From Streptomyces calvus (lineage in GTDB: Bacteria; Actinomycetota; Actinomycetes; Streptomycetales; Streptomycetaceae): 64,000 nucleotides of DNA. Below, piece after piece: positions 34,046 to 42,117 of this stretch (position 1 is the first letter of the stretch; each line of letters begins with the position of its first letter). Location: contig NZ_VCNP01000035.1 in NCBI RefSeq assembly GCF_006782915.1, forward strand, positions 114,766 through 178,765. The letters run 5' to 3'. The notes under the pieces are model-generated. The model saw only the letters and a list, made by a program, of their open reading frames with translations. It was not told the origin of the DNA and ran no database searches. The translations under genes were made by a program, and so were the position numbers.

Positions 34046-34708
34046 ATGAGTACCAACATCACGCCGCCGCCGATGCCGGCTCAGCCGCCTCAGCCCGGCA
34101 AGAAGAGCCACACCAACGCCTACATCATCGGCGGCGCGGCCATCATTGCCGCCGCCATCGTCGCCACAGGGATCGTCATCTCTGGCCGCAGCGACGACAC
34201 AGCAAAGCCACAGCCCACCGTCACCGTGACGGAAACCGTCGTGCCTGAGGCCACAGTCGAAGAGGACATCGCAGCAGCAACCGACCAGAACACAGACGCC
34301 AAGGTTGGCGAGCAGGCCCGGAACGGCGGAGCCGTCGTCAAGGTCACCAAGGTGGCAGAGGTCGACACCATCGTGCTCGCCGGAGCCCGCAAATCCGCAG
34401 GCGCCGACGCCAAATACGTCGTACTCAAGACCGTCGTCAGCAACGAGGGAAAGGCCAGCATGGACCTGACGTGCTCGCTGCCCATCGTCAATGCGCTCAT
34501 CGACGATCAGGGCCGACGCTTCGACACGATCGAAGATCTTTACGACGTCGCCGGCAACCCAGGATGCAACGCGCAGCTGCAACCCGGCTTCGACGACGAG
34601 ATGCAGTTCGTCTATCGCGTTCCAAAGGAAGCGGTGGTCACAACATGGGAGTTCTCCGAGTACGACCTTGAGAACGAAGTGACACCCACCCTCGTCAACC
34701 TGACCTGA
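34046..34708 (+). CDS. DUF4352 membrane-anchored protein
   Basis: 220 residues. A short Pro-rich N-terminus is followed by one membrane helix at about residues 24-45 (AYIIGGAAIIAAAIVATGIV). A Thr/Glu-rich linker leads to an extracellular beta-sandwich typical of DUF4352 (KYVVLKTVVSNEGKASMDL, then LQPGFDDEMQFVYRVPKEA). AGGGGGG precedes the ATG at 34046. It is the last gene before attR. Such immunoglobulin-like domains often act in surface binding. Confidence 0.78.
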   Translation: MSTNITPPPMPAQPPQPGKKSHTNAYIIGGAAIIAAAIVATGIVISGRSDDTAKPQPTVTVTETVVPEATVEEDIAAATDQNTDAKVGEQARNGGAVVKVTKVAEVDTIVLAGARKSAGADAKYVVLKTVVSNEGKASMDLTCSLPIVNALIDDQGRRFDTIEDLYDVAGNPGCNAQLQPGFDDEMQFVYRVPKEAVVTTWEFSEYDLENEVTPTLVNLT

Positions 34709-34968
34709 CCAGCCACCATCGGGCCTCCACCCCTCAACCAGGAGTCGGGGGCCTGTCGTGCTGTCAGTACCTGCCAGTACAGACGAGGCGAGCGTGGAGT
34801 ACTCGTCGATTAGGTGGCCTCCTGCGCACTCATTCGTGTGAGCACCGCACCACAAGCGCACCAGATCGAGCGGGGAACAGCGGGGAGTGGCGGTGAGAAC
34901 GATCGAGCCCGACGAAGGACGCGCCAACTGTATGCGCAGGTCAGCGCCCTAGGGAGCACAGAGCGCCG

Positions 34969-35015
34969 CAGCTTCCCAAGCTGAGAGCGCGAGTTCGATT
35001 CTCGTCACCCGCTCC
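34969..35015 (+). repeat. attR core (47 bp, identical to attL)
   Basis: An exact repeat of 22312-22358, the 3' half of tRNA-Gly without its 5' half. It marks the right end of the AICE. Confidence 0.92.
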
Positions 35016-35020
35016 GCGCG

Positions 35021-35047
35021 AAACCCCAGGTCGGCGACCTGGGGTTT
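35021..35047 (+). terminator. Hairpin after attR
   Basis: AAACCCCAGGTC-GGC-GACCTGGGGTTT, a perfect 12-bp stem 5 bp past the att core; it is the same arrangement as after the tRNA gene. Confidence 0.85.
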
Positions 35048-35290
35048 GTCCTTTGTCGCTGACTCTTCGGCGCTTTTCGCACCCTCGCGCACTCGAAGAT
35101 TGGGCACGCGGAGGGCACGGACGCTTAGTTGAGACCGGCCAGTCACTACTTCTCACGCCAGTTCATCCCGCTCACCTGCGGTTCGTTTCAAGCTTTGCAG
35201 GACCGAACAGGAAGAGCCCTCAGCCTGCCGTTCCCGAGAAACGCTGCCGAACGGTGCGTCGCCTCACCGCGCGCAAAGCTTTCGGGTCGA

Positions 35291-35641
35291 CTACGCCGCT
35301 TCGCTGCCCTGATCACCACTTGCCGGCATCCGCAGTGTGTGATCGCCGAAGTCGGCAATCAAGTCCAACCTGCCGCCGAGCGCTTCGACGTAACGTGCAA
35401 TGACATCGAGAGTGGCGACCTCGCCATGCTCGATCTGGGACACGCGAGCGATACTCACGCCCATCCGGGCAGCCACGTCCCTCTGGGCCAGTCCATACTG
35501 CTTGCGCGCCTCAGCGAGTTGATGACCACGGGCTTCCGCCAGCAGTCGACGTGAACCGGCTTCCACCTCAGCGGGAGCCACACCGGCCGAGTACAGCTCC
35601 TGCTCCAGGGTCTCCCAGTCCTGCGGGGTCTTCTTGGGCAT
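35291..35641 (-). CDS. XRE-family antitoxin (HigA-like)
   Basis: 116 residues. The Cro/CI helix-turn-helix is at about 45-100 (LAEARKQYGLAQRDVAARMG, then VSIARVSQIEHGEVATLDV). The N-terminal helix (WETLEQELYSAGVAPAEVEA) may bind the toxin. It is 9 bp downstream of a RelE/HigB-like toxin, the toxin-first order typical of higBA-type modules. Confidence 0.85.
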   Translation of the reverse strand: MPKKTPQDWETLEQELYSAGVAPAEVEAGSRRLLAEARGHQLAEARKQYGLAQRDVAARMGVSIARVSQIEHGEVATLDVIARYVEALGGRLDLIADFGDHTLRMPASGDQGSEAA

Positions 35642-35650
35642 GCTTACTCC

Positions 35651-36013
35651 TCAGTCCTCCGTGTCACTGGTGTAGTCGCGGTAGAGCTGTTCAGCCAGAG
35701 GAATGCTGTCGCGGTACCAACGCTCCCAGTTTCCTGCCTTGTCGCCCCCGAGGAGCAGCAGGGCTGAACGAGTCGGATCAAAGGCGAAGATAATTCGCAT
35801 CTCGGATCGCCCACCTGACCCCGGCCTCAGCTCCTTGAGGTGATGCAGTTCCGATCCCTTCAGCCGGTCCACGAGGGGACGCCCCAGAGTGGGGCCTGCG
35901 TCACGCAGAGCGGCAACGGCCTGGGCGACCTGGGAGGCAGAACCGAGATCCTCCTTGATCAGCCGCCTGAACCACTCCGCGTACTCATCGGTGACCTTGA
36001 TCGCCCAGCTCAA
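35651..36013 (-). CDS. RelE/HigB-like toxin (phage-derived Gp49 type)
   Basis: 120 residues from a TTG at 36013 that has an AGGGGAG box 6 nt upstream; a GTG at 36031 is an alternative with a weaker context. Family features are SWAIKVTDEYAEWFRRL at the start, LGRPLVDRLKGSELHHLKEL and the RIIFAFDPTRSALLLLGGDK strand. HigB/RelE toxins cut mRNA on the ribosome. It pairs with the XRE antitoxin, and an AT-rich palindrome lies just upstream. The module lies outside the AICE proper, between two att copies. Confidence 0.82.
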   Translation of the reverse strand: MSWAIKVTDEYAEWFRRLIKEDLGSASQVAQAVAALRDAGPTLGRPLVDRLKGSELHHLKELRPGSGGRSEMRIIFAFDPTRSALLLLGGDKAGNWERWYRDSIPLAEQLYRDYTSDTED

Positions 36014-36039
36014 GACGGCTCCCCTCGACACTCACGAGT

Positions 36040-36055
36040 TTAAGGTTTTCCTTAA
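36040..36055. promoter_or_regulatory. Palindrome upstream of the toxin-antitoxin operon
   Basis: TTAAGG-TTTT-CCTTAA, 27 bp before the toxin start, in a notably A/T-rich stretch. It fits an autoregulatory operator for the XRE antitoxin. Confidence 0.65.
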
Positions 36056-36282
36056 CTTGCGGCAAGCCGACTGTTTCGACGTTGATCCCACCAACAGCGA
36101 CCGAGTCCGGCTCGACATCGTGCCCGCCTGAGAACGCACCGTGCTCACCAGTCTTCGCGCCCCGTGCCCATAGCGTTCCCGTAAGAGCGGACAACTTCGG
36201 TCAACAGCAACGTGTCCGACCCGCACGACCGGCCGAGCGCATGCCATCTGCACAGGGACATAGGGACCAGTCGAGCGCCGTC

Positions 36283-36328
36283 GCTTCCCAAGCTGAGAGC
36301 GTGAGTTCGATTCTCGTCACCCGCTCCA
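36283..36328 (+). repeat. Third att-core copy (46 bp, one mismatch)
   Basis: Matches 22314-22359 including the final A of CCA, except for one C-to-T change. It is followed by its own terminator and marks a second right boundary 1.3 kb beyond attR. Confidence 0.9.
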
Positions 36329-36333
36329 CGAAG

Positions 36334-36365
36334 AAGGCCCAGGTCGCAGACCCGGGCCTTTTTGC
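36334..36365 (+). terminator. Terminator after the third att copy
   Basis: AAGGCCCAGGTC pairs with GACCCGGGCCTT with one mismatch, followed by TTTT. This is a canonical intrinsic terminator and may be the original terminator of the host tRNA-Gly gene. Confidence 0.85.
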
Positions 36366-36778
36366 TGTCTCTGGTGTTGTCCGCCGCCGCGTGCCGTCTC
36401 GTGCCCGGAGGCGCGGCAGGTGGCTTGCCGATCGCTGTGCTTCGCCTTCCGGACGGTGGTGGCGAGGTCGGCGCGGTTCATCTTCCGTGGCGGAATCTCA
36501 CAGCCGGCACCGGACGGAAGCCGAATGCGACGTGGTGCCGAGACGTGCGGGTCGTGCCTGTCCCCGGTCGCGTTGAACGCCGACGCTCGGAAGGCCGAGT
36601 GGCCGCGCCGGGAACAGCCGGTGTGTCCGGCGCGGTTGCACCTACCGAGGGGCCGGCGCCACACGGCGGAACGCTGAGGCCGCAAGGCCGTCCGCCCTCA
36701 CCAGGATCCGGGCTGCAGGATCGCGGCACGCCCGCCGCGTACTCGGGCCAGGACTCATATCCGCAGGAGGACTGTTTC
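36366..36778. other. Gap between the att region and the PIG-L gene
   Basis: No gene is supported here. Frames on both strands are compositionally biased and lack ribosome binding sites. The last 20 bp hold the AGGAGG box of the PIG-L deacetylase gene. Confidence 0.6.
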
Positions 36779-37612
36779 ATGACCGACCGGCCTTTGACGC
36801 TCATGGCAGTACACGCCCACCCCGACGACGAGGCCACAGGAACCGGAGGTGTCCTCGCGCGGTACGCGGCGGAAGGAATCCGCACGGTTCTCGTGACGTG
36901 TACCGACGGCGGTTGCGGTGACGGACCGGGGGGTGTCAAGCCGGGCGAGCCGGGGCACGATCCGGCGGCGGTCGCCTCGATGCGTCGTCAGGAACTCGAA
37001 GCGAGCTGTGACGTCCTGAAGGTCAGCGATCTGGAGACGCTGGACTATGCCGACTCCGGGATGGCGGGCTGGCCGAGCAACGACGCCCCCGGATCCTTCT
37101 GGCGGACCCCCGTGGAGGAAGGCGCGAAGCGCCTCGCGGAACTCATGCGGCACTACCGACCTGATGTGGTCGTCACCTACGACGAGAACGGCTTCTACGG
37201 CCACCCCGACCACATCCAGGCCCACCGCATCACGATGGCGGCGCTGGAGATGGTTGCGCTGACACCGAAGGTGTACTGGACCACGATGCCCCGCTCGGGG
37301 ATGCAGCGGTTCGGTGAGATCATGCGCGAGTTTCATCCGGACATGCCGGAGCCGGACCCTGCCGAGGCCGCCGCGATGGCCGAGATCGGCCTACCCGACG
37401 ATGAGATCACCACGTGGGTGGACACCACCGCGTTCAGCGGTCAGAAGTTCGACGCGTTGGCCGCGCATGCCAGTCAGGGCGAGAACATCTTCTTCCTCAA
37501 GATGGGGAAGGAGAGGTTCGGCGAGCTGATGGGCATGGAGACCTTCGTACGTGTCCGGGACACCACCGGCGCGGCCCTGCCCGAGAACGATCTCTTCGCC
37601 GGACTGCGCTGA
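36779..37612 (+). CDS. PIG-L family deacetylase (MshB/Mca-like)
   Basis: 277 residues. Zinc-binding motifs are HAHPDDEATGTGG at residues 10-22 and GHPDHIQAHR near 141. The fold and size match LmbE/PIG-L amidases such as mycothiol deacetylase MshB and conjugate amidase Mca, which remove acyl groups from glucosamine-containing thiols. The exact substrate is unknown. The AGGAGG box 8 nt before the ATG gives strong translation. Confidence 0.9.
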   Translation: MTDRPLTLMAVHAHPDDEATGTGGVLARYAAEGIRTVLVTCTDGGCGDGPGGVKPGEPGHDPAAVASMRRQELEASCDVLKVSDLETLDYADSGMAGWPSNDAPGSFWRTPVEEGAKRLAELMRHYRPDVVVTYDENGFYGHPDHIQAHRITMAALEMVALTPKVYWTTMPRSGMQRFGEIMREFHPDMPEPDPAEAAAMAEIGLPDDEITTWVDTTAFSGQKFDALAAHASQGENIFFLKMGKERFGELMGMETFVRVRDTTGAALPENDLFAGLR

Positions 37613-37688
37613 TCCGCCCGTAGGACCGGCCGGGCGAGCGCATCGACCGCACGGCGCGACGGAGCGGGTCGCTTACGGCGCTTCGGCG

Positions 37689-38153
37689 TTACTTCCCAGG
37701 CGGGCTTCCCGCGCCTGCGGTCGCCGACGTGCCCATGGCGTGCCCGTTCGACGTGTCGTCCACGGTCGAGGCGGGTGCGCCGTCGGCGCAGGTGGGCGGC
37801 TTGGACTTCGTGGGGCCATGGGAGCTGCCTCCCGGCCACGGGCGACGGCTGTCCCTGCGAGGACCAGGCCCGCCCGGCCGGCCCTCGGGCCGAGGAGCGG
37901 GTCCGCGTCGGACGACTCCGGCCGGAGCAGAGACCGGGCCTACGCTGACGTCGGCGCGTGCCTGGGAGGCCGGCTGAACTGCGTCGAGACCTGCGTCCGC
38001 AGGCCCACTCAACAGGCCGCCCTTTTGTTCTCGGACCCCCTGCCACACCAACCAGGCCAGTGTGATCCCGATCAGGGCGGCTACGGCGAACAGAGCGACA
38101 GAGCGGGCGCCGATCCGTAGGTGCGGCTCTCCACACGGGTTCGCGTCGGCTCG
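37689..38153 (-). pseudogene. Membrane-protein-like frame without a usable start
   Basis: After the stop of the SPFH gene the same strand stays open and encodes a clear membrane helix (ARSVALFAVAALIGITLAWL), then a Gly/Pro/Ala-rich outer tail ending at 37689. No ATG, GTG or TTG precedes the helix; the first, a GTG at 38051, lies within or after it. Either the start was lost, a rare codon (such as CTA or ATC) is used, or the frame is fortuitous. Confidence 0.35.
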
Positions 38154-39254
38154 CTACGTCCGCCCTCGGCGCGGCATCTGTGGCGACTTCGCGGCCTCGG
38201 CCTCCGCCTTGGCGTCGCTCACCGCGGCGGCGGCCTGTTTCTCGGCCTCGTCGGCAGCCGTGGCGGCGTCGAGGGAGACCGTCGAGCCCGCGTCGAGCTG
38301 CGGGACTCGGAGGTCGTCCGACGCGTCGTCGACGCCGGCGGTGGCTTCCTCGTCGGACGGTACGGGCCTGGCAGGGCCTGCCGGCGACTCGTCACCGAAC
38401 GCACGCGTGACGGTCCGTACTGCCTCGGTCAGCTCCCCCGGGATCACCCAGAACGTGTTGTTGTCGCTGTCCGCCAAGTGCGGCAGTGTCTCCAGGTACT
38501 TGTAGGCCAGGACCTTCGGGTCGGCATTGTTGCGATGGACAGCCTGGAAAACGAGTTCCACCGCCTTGGCCTCGCCGTCCGCCCGAAGGATCATGGCCTG
38601 CTGCGCGCCCTGGGCCTCCAGAATGTCCTTCTGCCTGGTGCCTTCCGCGGTGAGGATCTTGGCTTGCCGCTCCCCCTCGGCGTGCAGGATGGCCGCACGC
38701 TTGTCACGCTCGGCCCGCATCTGCTTCTCCATCGCTTCCTTGATGGTGTGCGGCGGATCGATGGCCTTGATCTCGACGCGGTTGACCCTGATGCCCCACT
38801 TGCCGGTGGCGTCGTCGAGGACGGCGCGGAGCCGGGAGTTGATCTCCTCGCGCGAGGTGAGCGTCTCCTCCAGATCCATGCTGCCGATGACGTTGCGCAG
38901 CGTCGTCACGGTGAGCTGGTCGATCGCCTGCAGGTAGTCGGCGACCTCGTAGGCCGCCGCCCGCGGGTCCGTGATCTGGTAGTAGAGCACGGTGTCGATG
39001 TTCACCACGAGGTTGTCCTCGGTGATCACCGGCCTGGGATCGGACGAGTAGACCTGCTCGCGCACGTCGAGCTTGGTGTTGATCCGGTCCGCCACGGGCA
39101 GGACGAGGTTCAGGCCGGGTTGCAGTGTCCGGCGGTAGCGGCCGAACCGCTCGATGTTGTAGCGGCGGGCCTGCGGGACGATCCGCACGGTCGAGGCCAC
39201 GAGGAAGACGACGACGAGGGCCGCCACGAAAATGGTGATGACCACGGGGTCCAC
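38154..39254 (-). CDS. SPFH/Band 7 protein (QmcA/stomatin-like)
   Basis: 366 residues. One N-terminal membrane helix (VVITIFVAALVVVFLVAS) precedes the SPFH domain (about 25-180, with FGRYRRTLQPGLNLVLPVAD and DTVLYYQITDPRAAAYEV). A long coiled coil (AERDKRAAILHAEGERQAKI) and a disordered Ala/Asp-rich tail follow. Such proteins build membrane microdomain scaffolds. It lies 29 bp after an NfeD-like gene on the same strand, the classical NfeD-SPFH pairing. Confidence 0.9.
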   Translation of the reverse strand: MDPVVITIFVAALVVVFLVASTVRIVPQARRYNIERFGRYRRTLQPGLNLVLPVADRINTKLDVREQVYSSDPRPVITEDNLVVNIDTVLYYQITDPRAAAYEVADYLQAIDQLTVTTLRNVIGSMDLEETLTSREEINSRLRAVLDDATGKWGIRVNRVEIKAIDPPHTIKEAMEKQMRAERDKRAAILHAEGERQAKILTAEGTRQKDILEAQGAQQAMILRADGEAKAVELVFQAVHRNNADPKVLAYKYLETLPHLADSDNNTFWVIPGELTEAVRTVTRAFGDESPAGPARPVPSDEEATAGVDDASDDLRVPQLDAGSTVSLDAATAADEAEKQAAAAVSDAKAEAEAAKSPQMPRRGRT

Positions 39255-39283
39255 AGTGCCTCCGTTGCTGTGTGTTCAGCGGT

Positions 39284-39718
39284 TCACGGAAGGAGTTCGC
39301 GGGGGTAGACGACGGCCTTGGCGCCGTCGATCTCCATGACATCCACCAGCGCACCCACCGGGATCACCAGGCTCTCGTCGAGGGCGCGGGCGGACCATTC
39401 TTCGCCGGAGAGTTTGATCAGGCCACGGGTCGCGGTGACCTCCTGCACGACCTCCGCCCGCTTGCCGATCAGCGCATCGCTGCCTTCGCGCACGAGGGGC
39501 TGCTCCGCCAGCCGCAGCGCGACAGGACGAACGATGAGGAGCCCCGCCGCCGCCGCTGCTCCGAGGGCCACGAGCTGTCCGAGCATGCCGATCCCGAAAC
39601 CGGCGACCACGGCGGCGACCAAGGCAGCGCCCGCCAGCAGGCCGAAGAACAGTGTCAGGGTGAAGAACTCCGCGGCAGCCAGCGCCGCGGCGGTGATCAG
39701 CCATACGAACCACGGCAT
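39284..39718 (-). CDS. NfeD-family membrane protein
   Basis: 144 residues: two or three membrane helices (FVWLITAAALAAAEFFTLTL, then a Gly/Ala-rich pair) and a C-terminal OB-fold (LIGKRAEVVQEVTATRGLIK through VVYPRELLP). Short NfeD proteins interact with the SPFH protein encoded next to them and may modulate membrane domain assembly. Confidence 0.88.
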   Translation of the reverse strand: MPWFVWLITAAALAAAEFFTLTLFFGLLAGAALVAAVVAGFGIGMLGQLVALGAAAAAGLLIVRPVALRLAEQPLVREGSDALIGKRAEVVQEVTATRGLIKLSGEEWSARALDESLVIPVGALVDVMEIDGAKAVVYPRELLP

Positions 39719-40247
39719 GGAATCAGCCTCCTTCAGGGGGCCCTCTCACCACGCTACCTCCCGGAACACCGGGCAGACGGAGATGGCCGCCGGGTTCTCA
39801 CGCGGTGAGGAGACGCCCTGATCGGCAGAGGTACGCGGCCGTGTGCGCGGCTTCCGCGGTCGTGAACGTACTGGCGGACGATCGAGGAGGCGCCCGCGGG
39901 ACCGCTCGTGCTCGATCCGCGCCCGCAGGAGCGGACCACCACGGCCGGCAGCGGTGCGCTCGCGTCGGCGCCCACGGACTTTCGCCGGCAGACGGCGTGC
40001 AACAGCCTCCGCGTCGGTGGGTTCCACACCGGTCGGTACAGGTACAGCTCCTGCCCTCGGGGGCTCTCACTCCTGCGCGGCCTTCCCGGCCTTCCTGCTC
40101 CTGATCAGCCGGGCGACTGGGTGCGGGCTACGGTGGGTGGCATGTGACGAATGCGCCGGCAAGGGCCGGATCGCACCGGACCATCCGGTAGGCACCGGAG
40201 AGGGTTCGTGCCCGTGCCCGTCGCACGGCGGCCCGGAGGTCCTCCCG
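39719..40247. other. Gap between the nfeD-like and nhaA genes
   Basis: Contains the divergent promoters. No intact gene is supported. Near 40140-40180 the frame of nhaA would encode CDECAGKG, a DnaJ-like cysteine motif, but without a start codon or ribosome binding site it is probably chance. I see no riboswitch I could name. Confidence 0.5.
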
Positions 40248-41546
40248 ATGTCTGCTGCCCCGCGCGGGCCGTCCGTCTTCCTCGGGCTCCTGCCCCGGCC
40301 GGAACGCGTCCGGGTGGCCCGGGCCCTGCGCACGGAGACGGTCGGTGGCCTGGTGCTGCTGATCGCCGCCCTGGTGGCGCTGGTGTGGGCGAACACCCCG
40401 TGGCGCGGCACCTACGAGGCGCTGCGCGACGCCCACTTCGGGGTAGCGGCACTCGGACTGGAACTGTCGGTGCAGCACTGGACCGCCGACGGGCTGCTCA
40501 CCGTCTTCTTCCTGGTCGCCGGGATCGAGCTCAAACGCGAACTCGTGGCCGGCCGGCTGCGCACCCCGGCCACCGCGGTCCTGCCCGTGGTCGCCGCGGC
40601 GTGCGGCATGGTGGTGCCCGCGGGGATCTACCTGGCCACGGCCGCGGTCGGCGGCGGCCGGGCCGACGGCTGGGCGGTGCCGATGGCGACCGACATCGCT
40701 TTCGCACTCGCGGTCCTCGCCGTGCTCAGCACCCACCTGCCGACCGCGCTGCGGGCCTTCCTGCTCACGCTTGCGGTCGTGGACGACCTCGGAGCGATCC
40801 TGGTCATCGCGGTGTTCTTCACCGGCCGCCTGAACCCGGCAGCCCTCGCAGGGGCTGCCGGCGGGCTGGTCGTCTTCTACCTGCTGCAACGGTTCAGGGT
40901 GCGCGGATGGTGGTGGTACGTGCCCTTGGCGGTGGTCGTCTGGACGCTGACGTACAACGGCGGGGGGCACGCCACCGTGGCCGGGGTGGCGATCGGGCTG
41001 ATCCTTCGCTGCGCCCGCGACCAGGATGCGGGCGAGGACGCCTCGCCCGGGGAGCGCGCCGAACACCTGCTGCGTCCGGTGTCGGCCGGTGTCGCCGTCC
41101 CGCTCTTCGCGCTGTTCGCCGCCGGGGTGAGCATCTCCGCTCCCGTGCTGGGCCAGGTGTTCACGCGTCCCGAGCCGCTGGGCGTGGTACTGGGCCTGGT
41201 CATCGGGAAGGTTCTGGGGATCTTCGGGGGGACCTACCTCGCCGCCCGCTACACCCGGGCCCGGCTCAACCCCGACCTCGCCTGGGCCGATGTCTTCGCC
41301 CTCGCCGTTCTGGCCGGAATCGGCTTCACCGTCGCCCTGCTCATCGGCGAGGCGGCCTTCGCCGACCCGGCGGACACCGAGCGGATCAAGGCCGCCGTGC
41401 TGGTCGGCTCACTGCTCGCCGCCGGCATGGCCGCGGTGCTGGTCAAGCGCCGTAACAGCATCTACCGCAGGCTGTGGGACGAGGAGCACCTCGACGCGGA
41501 CGCCGACGGCATCCCCGACGTCCACCGGCGCGGTACGGCGGGCTGA
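40248..41546 (+). CDS. nhaA: Na+/H+ antiporter NhaA
   Basis: 432 residues with 11-12 membrane helices. The signature ATDIAFALAVLAVLSTHLPT and the paired aspartates in TLAVVDDLGAILVI correspond to the ion-binding acids of E. coli NhaA. HFGVAALGLELSVQHW and the GVSISAPVLGQV helix are also typical. It exchanges Na+ for protons across the membrane. GGAGG precedes the ATG. It is 4 bp from the SpoIIE-like fragment downstream. Confidence 0.95.
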   Translation: MSAAPRGPSVFLGLLPRPERVRVARALRTETVGGLVLLIAALVALVWANTPWRGTYEALRDAHFGVAALGLELSVQHWTADGLLTVFFLVAGIELKRELVAGRLRTPATAVLPVVAAACGMVVPAGIYLATAAVGGGRADGWAVPMATDIAFALAVLAVLSTHLPTALRAFLLTLAVVDDLGAILVIAVFFTGRLNPAALAGAAGGLVVFYLLQRFRVRGWWWYVPLAVVVWTLTYNGGGHATVAGVAIGLILRCARDQDAGEDASPGERAEHLLRPVSAGVAVPLFALFAAGVSISAPVLGQVFTRPEPLGVVLGLVIGKVLGIFGGTYLAARYTRARLNPDLAWADVFALAVLAGIGFTVALLIGEAAFADPADTERIKAAVLVGSLLAAGMAAVLVKRRNSIYRRLWDEEHLDADADGIPDVHRRGTAG

Positions 41547-41549
41547 ACC

Positions 41550-41984
41550 GTGCCCGGCGCCGCCGCTGAAGAAGGCAGCCCGCACACCGGCCGGTGGACG
41601 CTGCGGTGGACCGGCGCCGCACATCCGCCGCCCCTGCTGCCGGCTCAGGACGGACGGGCGCAGTACCTCGAAGCCGGGCAGGGACTCCTCCTCGGCGCCG
41701 GTCCGGGCACCGGTGGCAGCCGGCCGGACGCCGTGCGGTCGCTGCCGCCGGGTTCCACTTTGCTGCTCCACACCGACGGTGTGATCGAGATCCCCGGCAG
41801 CGACCTCGACACCGGACTCGCCCGTCTGCGCCGCCACACCCTCGCGCTCGCCCACGAACCGCTGGACACGCTGTGCGACCACCTGCTCGCCCGCACGCCG
41901 CCCGGCGGCACCGACGACGTGGCCCTGCTCGCCCTGCGGCTGCCGCCGCCTGAGAGCCCTGCCGGCGCCGGCCGCGGGACGTGA
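41550..41984 (+). pseudogene. C-terminal fragment of a SpoIIE/PP2C-type phosphatase
   Basis: 144 residues matching only the last third of a SpoIIE-family serine phosphatase: LRWTGAAHPPPLLPAQDGRA, then LPPGSTLLLHTDGVIEI and PPGGTDDVALLALRL. The N-terminal sensor domains and the first metal-binding motif are missing, so it cannot be an active phosphatase. It starts 4 bp after nhaA, most likely a remnant left by deletion. Confidence 0.75.
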
Positions 41985-42117
41985 CGCTCAGTCTCCAGGA
42001 CCAGGACGCGAACCGGCCGAGCGGGGCCGTGTCAGGTGTGTCGCCTTCGGCGCACCTCCACCCCCAGGACGCAGTGCCTCGACGGTCCTGGGCACCGGCC
42101 GCGGGGCGTGGCGCACG

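Larger units (their letters stand above)
22312..35015. mobile_element. pSAM2-type AICE integrated in tRNA-Gly
   Basis: A 12.7-kb element bounded by identical 47-bp att cores. It carries the AICE core set on the minus strand: tyrosine integrase and excisionase beside attL, a RepSA-like replication initiator, small Spd-like spread proteins, a DUF2637 membrane protein, an FtsK-type TraSA translocase and a KorSA-like GntR repressor. The right third is cargo: a second GntR, an anti-sigma-like ATPase, a CxxC protein, a DUF1152 protein and two membrane proteins. AICEs excise, replicate and transfer as double-stranded DNA between mycelia. All core genes look intact except for the rep start codon. Confidence 0.92.

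Noticed and set aside
34969..35015. A second and third tRNA-Gly gene at the att copies
   Set aside because: Only the 3' half is present at 34969 and 36283; acceptor 5' strand and D arm are missing, so they are att sites.
40130..40240. Mini zinc-finger protein (CDECAGKG) upstream of nhaA
   Set aside because: No start codon or ribosome box in frame; the motif is probably chance in the nhaA leader.
39719..40247. Na+-responsive riboswitch before nhaA
   Set aside because: No known Na+ riboswitch core was recognised by eye, and these classes are not typical of actinobacteria.
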